From NCBI RefSeq assembly GCF_008692035.1, contig NZ_VTFG01000001.1:3535501-3599500 (forward strand): a DNA stretch of 64,000 nucleotides, read 5' to 3'. The DNA comes from Pseudomonas marginalis (GTDB lineage Bacteria > Pseudomonadota > Gammaproteobacteria > Pseudomonadales > Pseudomonadaceae). The notes below the pieces were generated by a model. It saw nothing but the letters and a program-made list of their open reading frames with translations, was not told the DNA's origin and did no database searches. This document shows positions 17,593 through 26,246 of the stretch, piece after piece; position 1 is the stretch's first letter, and each line of letters starts with the position of its first letter. The position numbers and the translations under genes were made by a program.

Positions 17593-19491
17593 ATGAACCT
17601 ATTAGAAGAAAACCAAGCCACCGACCTCGAACAGATGGTCGGCCTCACCCGCCGCCGCTTCATCGGTGCCGGCGCCCTGTGCGGTGCGGCGATGTTCCTC
17701 GGCGGCAACCTGCTGAGCCGCAGCGCCCTGGCCGTCAACGCCGCCTCCGCCAGCCCGCTGCTGGGCTTTACCAGCATCGCCGCGGCCACCAGCGACACCA
17801 TCACCCTGCCGCCGGGCTACAGCGCTTCGGTGCTGATCAGTTGGGGCCAGCCGCTGCACAAGAGCGCGCCGGCCTTCAACCCGTCCGGCAACGGCACCGC
17901 CAAGGCCCAGGAACAACAGTTCGGCGACAACAACGACGGCATGAGCCTGTTCGCCTTCCCCGGCGACGACAACCGCGCACTGATGGCGATCAACAACGAA
18001 TACACCAACTACCGCTACCTCTTCGCCCACGGCGGCGCGCCGCAATCGGCCGAAGACGTGCACAAGGCCCAGGCCAGTGAAGGCGTGTCGGTGATCGAAG
18101 TGCGGCGCAAAGGTGACACCTGGCAGTTCGTCCAGGACTCGCGCTACAACCGCCGCATCCACGGCAACTCGCCGATCCGCCTGAGCGGCCCCGCCGCCGG
18201 CCATGAATGGTTGAAAACCAGCGCCGACAAGTCCGGCAAAAAAGCCCTCGGCACCTTCCAGAACTGCGCCAACGGCCAGACCCCATGGGGCACTTACCTG
18301 ACCTGTGAAGAGAACTTCACCGACTGCTTCGGCAGCAGCAACCCGCAGCAAGCGTTCGATGCCGGGCAGAAACGCTATGGCGTGGTGGCCGCCAGCAAAG
18401 AGATCAACTGGCACCTGCACGACCCGCGCTTCGACCTGGCCAAGAACCCCAATGAACTCAACCGCCACGGCTGGGTCGTGGAAATCGATCCGTTCGACCC
18501 GCAATCCACCCCGGCAAAACGCACCGCCCTCGGCCGCTTCAAGCACGAGAACGCCGCCCTCGCGCAAACCCGTGACGGCCGCGCCGTGGTGTACATGGGC
18601 GACGACGAGCGCGGCGAGTTCATCTACAAGTTCGTCAGCCGCGACAAGATCAACCACAAGAACCCCAAGGCCAACAAAGACCTGCTCGACCACGGCACCT
18701 TGTACGTGGCCATCTTCGATGCGGGCGATGGCAACGCCGATCATCCGAAGGGCAAAGGGCAATGGGTCGAGCTGACCCATGGCAAAAACGGCATCGACGC
18801 CAGCACCGGCTTCGCCAGCCAGGCCGAAGTGCTGATCCACGCACGGCTGGCCGCCAGTGTGGTGAAAGCCACGCGCATGGACCGCCCGGAATGGATCGTG
18901 GTCAGCCCTACCGACGGCCAGGTCTATTGCACCCTGACCAACAACGCCAAGCGCGGCGAAGACGGCCAACCGGTGGGCGGGCCCAACCCGCGTGAGAAAA
19001 ACGTCTACGGCCAGATCCTGCGCTGGAAGGCCAACGCCGATGACCATGGCGCCGCGGACTTCAGCTGGGACCTGTTTGTAGTGGCCGGCAACCCGGGCGT
19101 GCATGCCGGCACGCCAAAAGGCGGCTCGTCCAACATCAACCCACAGAACATGTTCAACAGCCCCGACGGCCTGGGGTTCGACAAGGCCGGGCGCCTGTGG
19201 ATCCTCACCGATGGCGACTACAGCAACGCCGGCGACTTCGCGGGCATGGGCAATAACCAGATGCTCTGCGCCGACCCGAGCACCGGTGAAATCCGTCGCT
19301 TCATGGTCGGGCCGGTGGCCTGTGAGGTGACGGGCATCAGCTTCTCGCCGGATCAGAAAACCCTGTTTGTGGGGATCCAGCACCCGGGTGAAACCGGGGG
19401 TTCGACCTGGCCGGAGCATCTGCCGAATGGCAAGCCGCGCTCCTCGGTGATGGCGATTCGGCGGGATGATGGCGGGATTGTCGGCGCCTGA
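17593..19491 (+). CDS. PhoX-like alkaline phosphatase, Tat-exported
   Basis: A 632-residue protein of the PhoX/DUF839 family. A twin-arginine signal lies at residues 18-50 (GLTRRRFIGAGALCGAAMFL, cleavage near SALAV), so the folded protein with its metal cofactor is exported to the periplasm. The mature part has PhoX-typical segments (WGTYLTCEENFTDCFG, HGWVVEIDPFDPQSTP, NSPDGLGFDKAGRLWILTDG). PhoX enzymes are calcium/iron phosphomonoesterases induced by phosphate starvation. The start at 17593 is set by AGGGAGCC upstream and the Tat signal. Substrate breadth is unknown. Confidence 0.88.
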   Translation: MNLLEENQATDLEQMVGLTRRRFIGAGALCGAAMFLGGNLLSRSALAVNAASASPLLGFTSIAAATSDTITLPPGYSASVLISWGQPLHKSAPAFNPSGNGTAKAQEQQFGDNNDGMSLFAFPGDDNRALMAINNEYTNYRYLFAHGGAPQSAEDVHKAQASEGVSVIEVRRKGDTWQFVQDSRYNRRIHGNSPIRLSGPAAGHEWLKTSADKSGKKALGTFQNCANGQTPWGTYLTCEENFTDCFGSSNPQQAFDAGQKRYGVVAASKEINWHLHDPRFDLAKNPNELNRHGWVVEIDPFDPQSTPAKRTALGRFKHENAALAQTRDGRAVVYMGDDERGEFIYKFVSRDKINHKNPKANKDLLDHGTLYVAIFDAGDGNADHPKGKGQWVELTHGKNGIDASTGFASQAEVLIHARLAASVVKATRMDRPEWIVVSPTDGQVYCTLTNNAKRGEDGQPVGGPNPREKNVYGQILRWKANADDHGAADFSWDLFVVAGNPGVHAGTPKGGSSNINPQNMFNSPDGLGFDKAGRLWILTDGDYSNAGDFAGMGNNQMLCADPSTGEIRRFMVGPVACEVTGISFSPDQKTLFVGIQHPGETGGSTWPEHLPNGKPRSSVMAIRRDDGGIVGA

Positions 19492-19500
19492 TAGACCGCT

Positions 19501-19569
19501 ATCGGGGGCAAGCCCCCTCCCACACTGGAGATAAACGCGGTCACCTGTGGGAGGGGGCTTGCCCCCGAT
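19501..19569. repeat. REPIN (paired inverted REP elements)
   Basis: Two REP units, ATCGGGGGCAAGCCCCCTCC and its complement, face each other across about 23 bases. Together they form a long hairpin between the PhoX-like and kinase genes. Confidence 0.9.
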
Positions 19570-19656
19570 GACAATGGCACAGGCGCCCCCTATCTCCAGC
19601 CTGGTGCGGTACCATACCCGGCCGGACGCGGCGCCCTGCTGCGCGCAGGAGTTCGC

Positions 19657-20631
19657 ATGGCCCATCCGTTTGAAACCCTCACACCCGACCTGGTACTCGA
19701 CGCTGTCGAAAGCATCGGTTTCCTCAGCGACGCTCGCGTTCTGGCGCTCAACAGCTACGAAAACCGCGTGTATCAGGTGGGCATCGAAGACTCCGAACCG
19801 CTGATCGCCAAGTTCTACCGCCCCCAGCGCTGGACCAACGAAGCGATCCTCGAAGAGCACCGTTTCACCTTCGAGTTGGCCGAGTGCGACGTGCCGGTGG
19901 TCGCGCCGATGATTCATAACGGCGAAAGCCTGTTCGAACACGCCGGTTTCCGCTTCACCCTGTTCCCCCGCCGTGGCGGCCGCGCACCGGAGCCGGGCAA
20001 CCTTGACCAGCTTTATCGCCTTGGGCAACTGCTCGGCCGCTTGCACGCCGTGGGTTCCACCCGCCCGTTCGAACACCGCGAAGCCTTGGGTGTGAAGAAC
20101 TTCGGCCACGACTCCCTCACCACCCTGCTCGAAGGCAATTTCATTCCCAAGAGCCTGCTGCCAGCCTACGAGTCCGTGGCCCGCGACCTGCTCAAGCGCG
20201 TGGAAGAGGTCTACAAAGCCACGCCGCACAAAAACATCCGCATGCACGGCGATTGCCACCCCGGCAACATGATGTGCCGCGATGAGATGTTCCACATCGT
20301 CGACCTCGACGACTGCCGCATGGGCCCGGCGGTGCAGGACTTATGGATGATGCTCGCCGGTGATCGCCAGGAATGCCTGGGCCAGCTGTCGGAACTGATG
20401 GACGGCTACCAGGAATTCCACGACTTCGACCCGCGTGAACTGGCGCTGATCGAGCCGCTGCGCGCGTTGCGCCTGATGCACTACAGCGCGTGGCTGGCAC
20501 GGCGCTGGGATGATCCGGCTTTCCCCCACAGCTTCCCGTGGTTCGGCAGCGAGCGGTATTGGGGCGACCAGGTGCTGGCGCTGCGCGAGCAACTCTCAGC
20601 GCTCAACGAAGAGCCGCTGAAACTCTTCTGA
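19657..20631 (+). CDS. SrkA/YihE-like stress response Ser/Thr kinase
   Basis: A 324-residue aminoglycoside-phosphotransferase-fold kinase matching the SrkA (RdoA/YihE) family. Visible landmarks are the N-terminal MAHPFETLTPDLVLDAVESI, SYENRVYQVG, catalytic MHGDCHPGNMMCR and metal-binding HIVDLDDCRMGPAVQDLWMM. In E. coli SrkA counters stress-induced programmed death and is linked to the MazF/Cpx response. It lies between a REPIN and a REP-like hairpin, so it is probably transcribed alone. Confidence 0.9.
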   Translation: MAHPFETLTPDLVLDAVESIGFLSDARVLALNSYENRVYQVGIEDSEPLIAKFYRPQRWTNEAILEEHRFTFELAECDVPVVAPMIHNGESLFEHAGFRFTLFPRRGGRAPEPGNLDQLYRLGQLLGRLHAVGSTRPFEHREALGVKNFGHDSLTTLLEGNFIPKSLLPAYESVARDLLKRVEEVYKATPHKNIRMHGDCHPGNMMCRDEMFHIVDLDDCRMGPAVQDLWMMLAGDRQECLGQLSELMDGYQEFHDFDPRELALIEPLRALRLMHYSAWLARRWDDPAFPHSFPWFGSERYWGDQVLALREQLSALNEEPLKLF

Positions 20632-20640
20632 TTGCTTTTA

Positions 20641-20665
20641 ATGTGGGAGGGAGCCCCTCCCACAC
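20641..20665. repeat. Short REP-like hairpin
   Basis: TGTGGGAGGGAGCCCCTCCCACA is a compact near-perfect inverted repeat just after the kinase stop codon. It may act as its terminator, though it lacks a T tract. Confidence 0.7.
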
Positions 20666-20753
20666 AAAGCAGACCGCATTACCAAGCCAGTCCCATTGGT
20701 TGACAAATATCCTTACAATCGCCCTTTGTTAGCTGCCTAAGCAAGGATTACGC

Positions 20754-21638
20754 ATGCAAGCCGCCAACCCCCGCAAGGGGTACATCCTGGGCCTGAGCGC
20801 CTATGTCATCTGGGGTCTGTTCCCGCTCTACTTCAAAGCCATCGCCAGTGTGCCCGCCGCCGAAATCATCGTGCACCGGGTGCTGTGGTCAGCGCTGTTC
20901 GGTGGTTTGCTGCTGATGGTGTGGAAGCACCCGGGCTGGTTCCGCGAACTGCGCGACAACCCCAGGCGCCTGGCAATCCTGGCACTCAGCGGTTCGTTGA
21001 TCGCCGGTAACTGGCTGACCTATGTGTGGTCGGTGAACAGCGGGCGTATGCTTGAAGCCAGCCTGGGTTACTACATCAACCCGCTGGTGAATGTGCTGCT
21101 GGGCATGCTGCTCCTCGGCGAGCGCCTGCGCCGCCTGCAATGGGTGGCCGTGGGGCTGGCCGCAGTGGGTGTGGCGCAACAGGTGTGGCAGGTGGGCAGC
21201 TTGCCGTGGGTATCGTTGGTACTGGCGCTGACCTTCGGTTTCTACGGCCTGATCCGCAAGCAGGCGCCGGTCAAGGCGCTGCCGGGGCTGGTGGTGGAGA
21301 CCTGGATGCTGGTGCCGATTGCGGTGGCCTGGTTGTTGTTCAACCCGTCGGCCCACAGTGCGCAACTGGCGTTCTGGAGCACATCCGAAGCCTGGTGGCT
21401 GGTGGCGGCCGGCCCGGTGACGTTGATCCCGCTGGTGTGCTTCAACGCCGCCGCACGGCATTTGCCCTACACCGCCTTGGGCTTTTTGCAGTATGTGGCA
21501 CCGACCCTGGTGTTGCTGGAAGCGGTGCTGCTGTTCGGTGAGCACCTGGCGTCAAGCACGCTGATCGCGTTTGCCTTTATCTGGGCCGGGCTGGTGGTCT
21601 ACAGCGTCGATGCCTGGTTGAGCGTGCGCAAACGCTGA
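20754..21638 (+). CDS. rarD: EamA-family transporter RarD
   Basis: A 294-residue inner-membrane protein with about ten hydrophobic helices in two EamA/DMT repeats. It begins RKGYILGLSAYVIWGLFPLY, the RarD signature, and includes GRMLEASLGYYINPLVNVLL. RarD-type proteins are drug/metabolite exporters of uncertain substrate. The gene stands alone, followed by a 220-bp gap with two perfect DnaA boxes. Confidence 0.9.
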   Translation: MQAANPRKGYILGLSAYVIWGLFPLYFKAIASVPAAEIIVHRVLWSALFGGLLLMVWKHPGWFRELRDNPRRLAILALSGSLIAGNWLTYVWSVNSGRMLEASLGYYINPLVNVLLGMLLLGERLRRLQWVAVGLAAVGVAQQVWQVGSLPWVSLVLALTFGFYGLIRKQAPVKALPGLVVETWMLVPIAVAWLLFNPSAHSAQLAFWSTSEAWWLVAAGPVTLIPLVCFNAAARHLPYTALGFLQYVAPTLVLLEAVLLFGEHLASSTLIAFAFIWAGLVVYSVDAWLSVRKR

Positions 21639-21701
21639 TCAAATAACGTACAAACCTCTGCAAGCCCCAGCCGGCCTGGCTTGCAGAGATCCACCCCAAG
21701 G

Positions 21702-21822
21702 TTATCCACAACCTGGTCCCCGCCATTTGTGCACAAGCCCTTGAAATTGCTCGTTTTTTGCACAGTTGGCGGAGAAGCCCGGTGGGCGTGGCCTGGCGCC
21801 GGGTCTCTACAGGTTATCCACA
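21702..21822 (+). other. Two perfect DnaA boxes in the rarD/gcvR intergenic gap
   Basis: TTATCCACA occurs at 21702-21710 and again near 21814-21822, same strand, 112 bases apart, in a non-coding gap between convergent genes. Both match the strict DnaA box consensus. Function unknown. Confidence 0.5.
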
Positions 21823-21860
21823 GGCCCATGCAAGATTTCCATGCATAACCTTGTGGGTGG

Positions 21861-22373
21861 TTATTCCTCGCTGTGCAGTTCCACCATCAGATCATCCGCC
21901 AGGGTTTCCAGGGATTCCTGCAACGCCTCCAAGGACAAGCTCGACGGCACCTGCAACAACGCCTCGGCGCTGAACAGCGGATCACCGCTCATCGGTGCCG
22001 GGCGTACATCGGTGCTCAAGCGCTCCAGGTTGACGCCCTGCTTGCTCAACAGCGCCGTGATCTCGCGCACGATGCCCGAGCGGTCGTTGCCCAGCAGCGT
22101 CATCACGATCGACTTGGACGCCGATGCCTGGCCACTGCTGCCCTCGCCCACCAGCACGCGAATACCGTGTGTGGATAAATCCTCCAAAGCCCCCACCAAG
22201 GCCTGACGACTCTCGGCAGGCACGCTGACCCGCAGGATCCCGGCGAACTGCCCGGCCATATGCGCCATTCGGCTTTCCAACCAGTTGCCGCCGTGGGCCG
22301 CGATGTTCTGCGCGATGCGTTCCACCAGGCCGGGTTTGTCGGCGGCGATAATAGTGAGTACAAGATGGTCCAT
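21861..22373 (-). CDS. GcvR-like tandem ACT-domain regulator
   Basis: A 170-residue protein with two ACT domains, one near residues 1-75 (MDHLVLTIIAADKPGLVERI) and one near 88-160 (SIVMTLLGNDRSGIVREITA). This is the GcvR layout; in E. coli GcvR is a co-repressor that senses glycine and antagonises GcvA at the glycine-cleavage operon. No gcv genes are nearby. The start at 22373 is preferred to a TTG seven codons upstream because ACT proteins of this family begin directly at the first strand. Confidence 0.8.
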   Translation of the reverse strand: MDHLVLTIIAADKPGLVERIAQNIAAHGGNWLESRMAHMAGQFAGILRVSVPAESRQALVGALEDLSTHGIRVLVGEGSSGQASASKSIVMTLLGNDRSGIVREITALLSKQGVNLERLSTDVRPAPMSGDPLFSAEALLQVPSSLSLEALQESLETLADDLMVELHSEE

Positions 22374-22564
22374 GGCGAAGCCCTCTGAATTCAATCTACA
22401 AGGTGGACCCGGGGGCCCGCGAAAACAAATCGTGTACCATTTTTATATTTATCTGGAACAATCCAATAGTTTTTTGAGAACATCCGGTTCTCCGCTGTGA
22501 CCGTACGACCAAAGTGGGTCGCTAAACGACGTATTTAGTCTAATTTTCACAACCGCAAGTCATC

Positions 22565-22592
22565 ATGTAGTATGCCCTCCCGTGCACTACAT
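22565..22592. promoter_or_regulatory. Inverted repeat in the glcB promoter region
   Basis: ATGTAGT-N14-ACTACAT is a perfect 7-bp inverted repeat 48 bases before the glcB start. It overlaps a plausible -10 box (TAGTAT). It could be an operator for a glycolate/glyoxylate regulator; nothing in the window identifies the protein. Confidence 0.4.
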
Positions 22593-22639
22593 AATGAAAA
22601 TCCGAAACAGCGCATAAGCTCCGCAGAGTGAGGCAAGCA

Positions 22640-24817
22640 ATGACTGAACACGTTCAAGTCGGTGGCCTGCAGGTCGCCAAAGTCCTGTTCGACTTCGTGA
22701 ACAACGAAGCCATTCCCGGTACCGGCATCACTGCCGACCAGTTCTGGGCCGGCGCCGACAAGGTCATCCACGACCTGGCGCCGAAGAACAAAGCCCTGCT
22801 CGCCAAACGCGACGATTTCCAGGCGCGGATCGATACCTGGCACCAGGCCCACGCCGGCCAGGCCCATGACCCGGTGGCCTACAAAGCCTTCCTGCAAGAC
22901 ATCGGATATCTGCTGCCAGAAGCCGCAGACTTCCAGGCCTCGACCCAAAACGTCGATGACGAGATCGCCCGCATGGCCGGCCCGCAGCTGGTGGTGCCGG
23001 TGATGAACGCCCGCTTCGCCCTCAACGCGTCCAATGCACGTTGGGGCTCGCTGTACGACGCCCTGTATGGCACCGACGCCATCAGCGAAGCCGACGGCGC
23101 CGAGAAGGGCAAGGGCTACAACAAAGTGCGTGGCGACAAGGTCATTGCCTTCGCCCGCGCCTTCCTCGACGAAGCCGCGCCACTGAGCGCCGGCAGCCAC
23201 GTCGATTCCACCGGCTACAAGATCGCCGACGGCAAGCTGATCGTCAGCCTCAAGGGCGGCAGCAACAGCGGCCTGCGTGACGACGCCCAGTTGATCGGTT
23301 TCCAGGGCCCTGCGGCCGAGCCGATCGCGATCCTGCTGAAACACAACGGCCTGCACTTCGAAATCCAGATCGACGCCAGCACCCCGGTTGGCCAGACCGA
23401 TGCCGCCGGTGTCAAAGACGTGCTGATGGAAGCCGCACTCACCACCATCATGGACTGCGAAGACTCCGTCGCCGCCGTCGATGCCGATGACAAGGTGGTG
23501 ATCTACCGCAACTGGCTCGGCCTGATGAAGGGCGACCTCGCCGAAGAAGTGGCCAAGGGCGGCAAGACCTTCACCCGCACCATGAACGCCGACCGCGTCT
23601 ACACCGGCGTCGACGGCCAGGACGTGACGCTGCACGGCCGTTCGCTGCTGTTCGTGCGTAACGTTGGCCACTTGATGACCATCGACGCGATCCTCGACAA
23701 ACACGGCAACGAAGTACCGGAAGGCATCCTCGACGGCCTGCTCACCAGCCTGGCGGCGATCCACAGCCTCAACGGCAACAACACACGCAAGAACAGCCGC
23801 ACCGGCTCGGTGTACATCGTCAAGCCGAAGATGCACGGTCCGGAAGAAGCCGCGTTCACCAACGAGCTGTTCGGCCGCATCGAAGACGTGCTGAGCCTGC
23901 CGCGCAACACCCTCAAGGTCGGGATCATGGACGAGGAGCGCCGCACCACGGTCAACCTCAAGGCCTGCATCAAGGCGGCCAGCGAACGCGTGGTGTTTAT
24001 CAACACCGGCTTCCTCGACCGCACGGGCGACGAGATCCACACCTCCATGGAAGCCGGCGCGATGGTGCGCAAGGCGGCGATGAAGGCGGAAAAATGGATC
24101 GGCGCCTACGAGAACTGGAACGTCGATATCGGCTTGAGCACCGGCCTGCAAGGCCGTGCACAGATCGGTAAAGGCATGTGGGCGATGCCCGACCTGATGG
24201 CGGCGATGCTCGAACAGAAAATCGCCCACCCACTGGCCGGCGCCAACACCGCCTGGGTGCCATCGCCGACAGCCGCCGCACTGCACGCGCTGCACTACCA
24301 CAAGGTCGACGTATTCGCACGCCAGGCCGAACTGGCCAAGCGCGAACGCGCGTCGGTGGACGACATCCTCACCATTCCCCTGGCCAGCAACACCGATTGG
24401 TCCGACGAAGAAATCCGTAACGAACTGGACAACAACGCCCAGGGCATCCTCGGCTATGTCGTGCGCTGGATCGACCAAGGCGTGGGCTGCTCGAAAGTGC
24501 CGGACATCAATGACGTCGGCCTGATGGAAGACCGCGCCACCCTGCGCATCTCCAGCCAGCACATTGCCAACTGGCTGCGCCACGGCATCGTCAACGAAGC
24601 CCAGGTGATGGAAAGCCTCAAGCGCATGGCGCCGGTGGTGGACCGTCAGAATGCCGGGGATGCGCTGTACCGCCCACTGGCACCGGATTTCGACAGCAAT
24701 ATCGCGTTCCAGGCAGCGGTGGAGTTGGTGATTGAAGGGACCAAACAGCCGAATGGCTATACCGAGCCGGTGTTGCACCGTCGGCGTCGGGAGTTCAAGG
24801 CCAGGAATGGCCTTTGA
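22640..24817 (+). CDS. glcB: Malate synthase G
   Basis: A 725-residue enzyme beginning [20 protein letters not shown], the length and N-terminus of malate synthase G. Family landmarks include [48 protein letters not shown] and [20 protein letters not shown]. It condenses glyoxylate with acetyl-CoA to malate, serving the glyoxylate shunt and glycolate use. The start at 22640 replaces an in-frame GTG four codons upstream. A strong terminator follows. Confidence 0.97.
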   Translation: MTEHVQVGGLQVAKVLFDFVNNEAIPGTGITADQFWAGADKVIHDLAPKNKALLAKRDDFQARIDTWHQAHAGQAHDPVAYKAFLQDIGYLLPEAADFQASTQNVDDEIARMAGPQLVVPVMNARFALNASNARWGSLYDALYGTDAISEADGAEKGKGYNKVRGDKVIAFARAFLDEAAPLSAGSHVDSTGYKIADGKLIVSLKGGSNSGLRDDAQLIGFQGPAAEPIAILLKHNGLHFEIQIDASTPVGQTDAAGVKDVLMEAALTTIMDCEDSVAAVDADDKVVIYRNWLGLMKGDLAEEVAKGGKTFTRTMNADRVYTGVDGQDVTLHGRSLLFVRNVGHLMTIDAILDKHGNEVPEGILDGLLTSLAAIHSLNGNNTRKNSRTGSVYIVKPKMHGPEEAAFTNELFGRIEDVLSLPRNTLKVGIMDEERRTTVNLKACIKAASERVVFINTGFLDRTGDEIHTSMEAGAMVRKAAMKAEKWIGAYENWNVDIGLSTGLQGRAQIGKGMWAMPDLMAAMLEQKIAHPLAGANTAWVPSPTAAALHALHYHKVDVFARQAELAKRERASVDDILTIPLASNTDWSDEEIRNELDNNAQGILGYVVRWIDQGVGCSKVPDINDVGLMEDRATLRISSQHIANWLRHGIVNEAQVMESLKRMAPVVDRQNAGDALYRPLAPDFDSNIAFQAAVELVIEGTKQPNGYTEPVLHRRRREFKARNGL

Positions 24818-24833
24818 GTAAAAGCTAGCAATG

Positions 24834-24869
24834 CCGAAGCCCTGATCACTCGATCAGGGCTTCGGTCTT
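24834..24869 (+). terminator. Rho-independent terminator of glcB
   Basis: CCGAAGCCCTGATC and GATCAGGGCTTCGG form a perfect 14-bp stem with a 4-base loop, followed by TCTT. It begins 17 bases after the glcB stop. Confidence 0.85.
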
Positions 24870-25018
24870 GATATCCACCATTATTTAATCGCGGCACTCA
24901 ATCAGAATTGCCTATTATCAAGACCAGCTTGAATCAGAGACCGCAGGTCGATTAGAAACTTTGCAACCCCAGCAACTGACCTGCTTAATCCAAAACCTCA
25001 TAAATAACTGCTGAATAT

Positions 25019-25045
25019 AAAGAGCCCTGAAGATAAGGACTCTTT
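25019..25045 (-). terminator. Probable terminator of the AT-rich orphan gene
   Basis: AAAGAGCC and GGACTCTTT pair imperfectly around a short loop 25 bases beyond the stop at 25070. The minus-strand product ends in TTT then AT-rich sequence. Confidence 0.5.
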
Positions 25046-25069
25046 ATTTACATTGAAAAAAGCTAATAA

Positions 25070-25462
25070 CTAGACCGTCATATCATATTTACCATAGAAC
25101 GTCGCAGTTCCACCCGACCCGGTAACGGTCACATTTTTCAGCTCACCCTTAAAGGTTCCACCGGTAACAGTCACGCTGATTGTTCCACCGGTTACATTGT
25201 CAAAATCTGCGCCTGCCGGACTCTTGTACTCGAGACCAAAAGACCCCGCTGGCAGTTCATTCAGTCCATCCGACAAGCGCTTGCCGTATTGAATACGCAG
25301 CTCCACGCTATTCACTTCCATATGAATATAAAATCGATCTCCAGAAAAGTAATTCGCGTGAAAGCCTTCAGAGTGCCCGTCCGTTACGACGGTGATGGTT
25401 GATGACCCGGAGCCACGATGGGACTGCTCAATCTTGCTAACCGTTTGTTTTTCAGTACTCAT
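25070..25462 (-). CDS. Orphan hypothetical protein, AT-rich and beta-strand-rich
   Basis: A 130-residue protein I do not recognise. It begins MSTEKQTVSKIEQSHRGSGS and has no signal peptide or membrane helix. Its second half is rich in Gly/Thr/Val with a repeating VTGGT-x-VTVTGGTFKG-x-VTVTGSGG pattern, suggesting a beta sandwich or beta solenoid, as in small lectin-like or barrel proteins. AGGAG sits eight bases before the ATG, so it is probably translated. Gene and flanks (about 24870-25560) are clearly less GC-rich than the surroundings, which suggests horizontal acquisition. It has its own apparent terminator and no operon partner. Confidence 0.65.
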   Translation of the reverse strand: MSTEKQTVSKIEQSHRGSGSSTITVVTDGHSEGFHANYFSGDRFYIHMEVNSVELRIQYGKRLSDGLNELPAGSFGLEYKSPAGADFDNVTGGTISVTVTGGTFKGELKNVTVTGSGGTATFYGKYDMTV

Positions 25463-25592
25463 GATAAACTCCTGTTTAACTCATCAAGTAGGGGCATCGA
25501 TCCCAACCAGCCCCCTCGCAACGATTAAACAGGCCACGCTTAAAACGCCGATACTGTGAAATCTGACAGTCCCGACCAACGGTGTCAGCCGT

Positions 25593-26039
25593 CTACTGCG
25601 CCATCCCCAACTCCCGCTTGACCAACTTCGCCAACTTCACGCTGTCGATCGGCTTGAGCAAAAAATCCACCACGCTCAAATGCATCGCATCAATCACATC
25701 CGGCGCTTCGGCATCCCCCGACATGATGATGATCGGCAGCGCCGCGCGGGTGGATTCGCGCACCTGCTTGATCAACTCCAGACCATTGCTGGGTTTCATG
25801 CGCAGATCGGTGATCAGCAAACCGATGGAACTGCTGGACTTCAATAAATCCCACGCGGCCTCGCCACTGTCGGCCGTCATGCAGCGAATACCGTCCAAGC
25901 CCAGGATCTCCGCCAGCAGTTCACGCGCGTCCTTGTCGTCATCAACAATCAACACGCGTTGTGGCGGTAAATCAGGCTCCAGCATCACGGCGCTGAGCGC
26001 CTCGCGCTCGGCATCACTCAAAATATCGTGGTCGGACAT
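25593..26039 (-). CDS. Stand-alone response regulator receiver protein
   Basis: A 148-residue protein with a short N-terminal helix and one receiver domain (about 26-145). The acidic pocket is IVDDDKDAR, the phospho-acceptor is Asp78 in LLITDLRMKPSNG, the switch Ser107 lies in IIIMSGDAE and the conserved Lys129 in DFLLKPIDS. There is no output domain, so it likely works as a CheY-like phosphorelay intermediate or by protein contact. No histidine kinase is adjacent. The chosen start MSDHDILSDAERE fits better than an in-frame codon 66 bases upstream. Confidence 0.85.
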   Translation of the reverse strand: MSDHDILSDAEREALSAVMLEPDLPPQRVLIVDDDKDARELLAEILGLDGIRCMTADSGEAAWDLLKSSSSIGLLITDLRMKPSNGLELIKQVRESTRAALPIIIMSGDAEAPDVIDAMHLSVVDFLLKPIDSVKLAKLVKRELGMAQ

Positions 26040-26246
26040 ACGTTTCTCAGCGGTTTTCGACAATCTTCCAGCACACTCGTCAGACATCTGCGGAAGGGCG
26101 TTCAATGTGCACTTCGTCGGAAAGTTTGCCTAGTGGGTGTTCTACGGGGTTTGGACGATAGTCGTGTAAGGTTTTTCCCTAGTTCTGCGGCGTTTTCATC
26201 GACCTAGACTTACGTCCAATGGGCACCCGCCGCTCAGGAGTCGACC

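Noticed and set aside
17602..20295. 897-codon minus-strand open frame
   Set aside because: It lies antisense to the PhoX-like and kinase genes. Such frames arise from high third-position GC; the plus-strand proteins carry clear family motifs.
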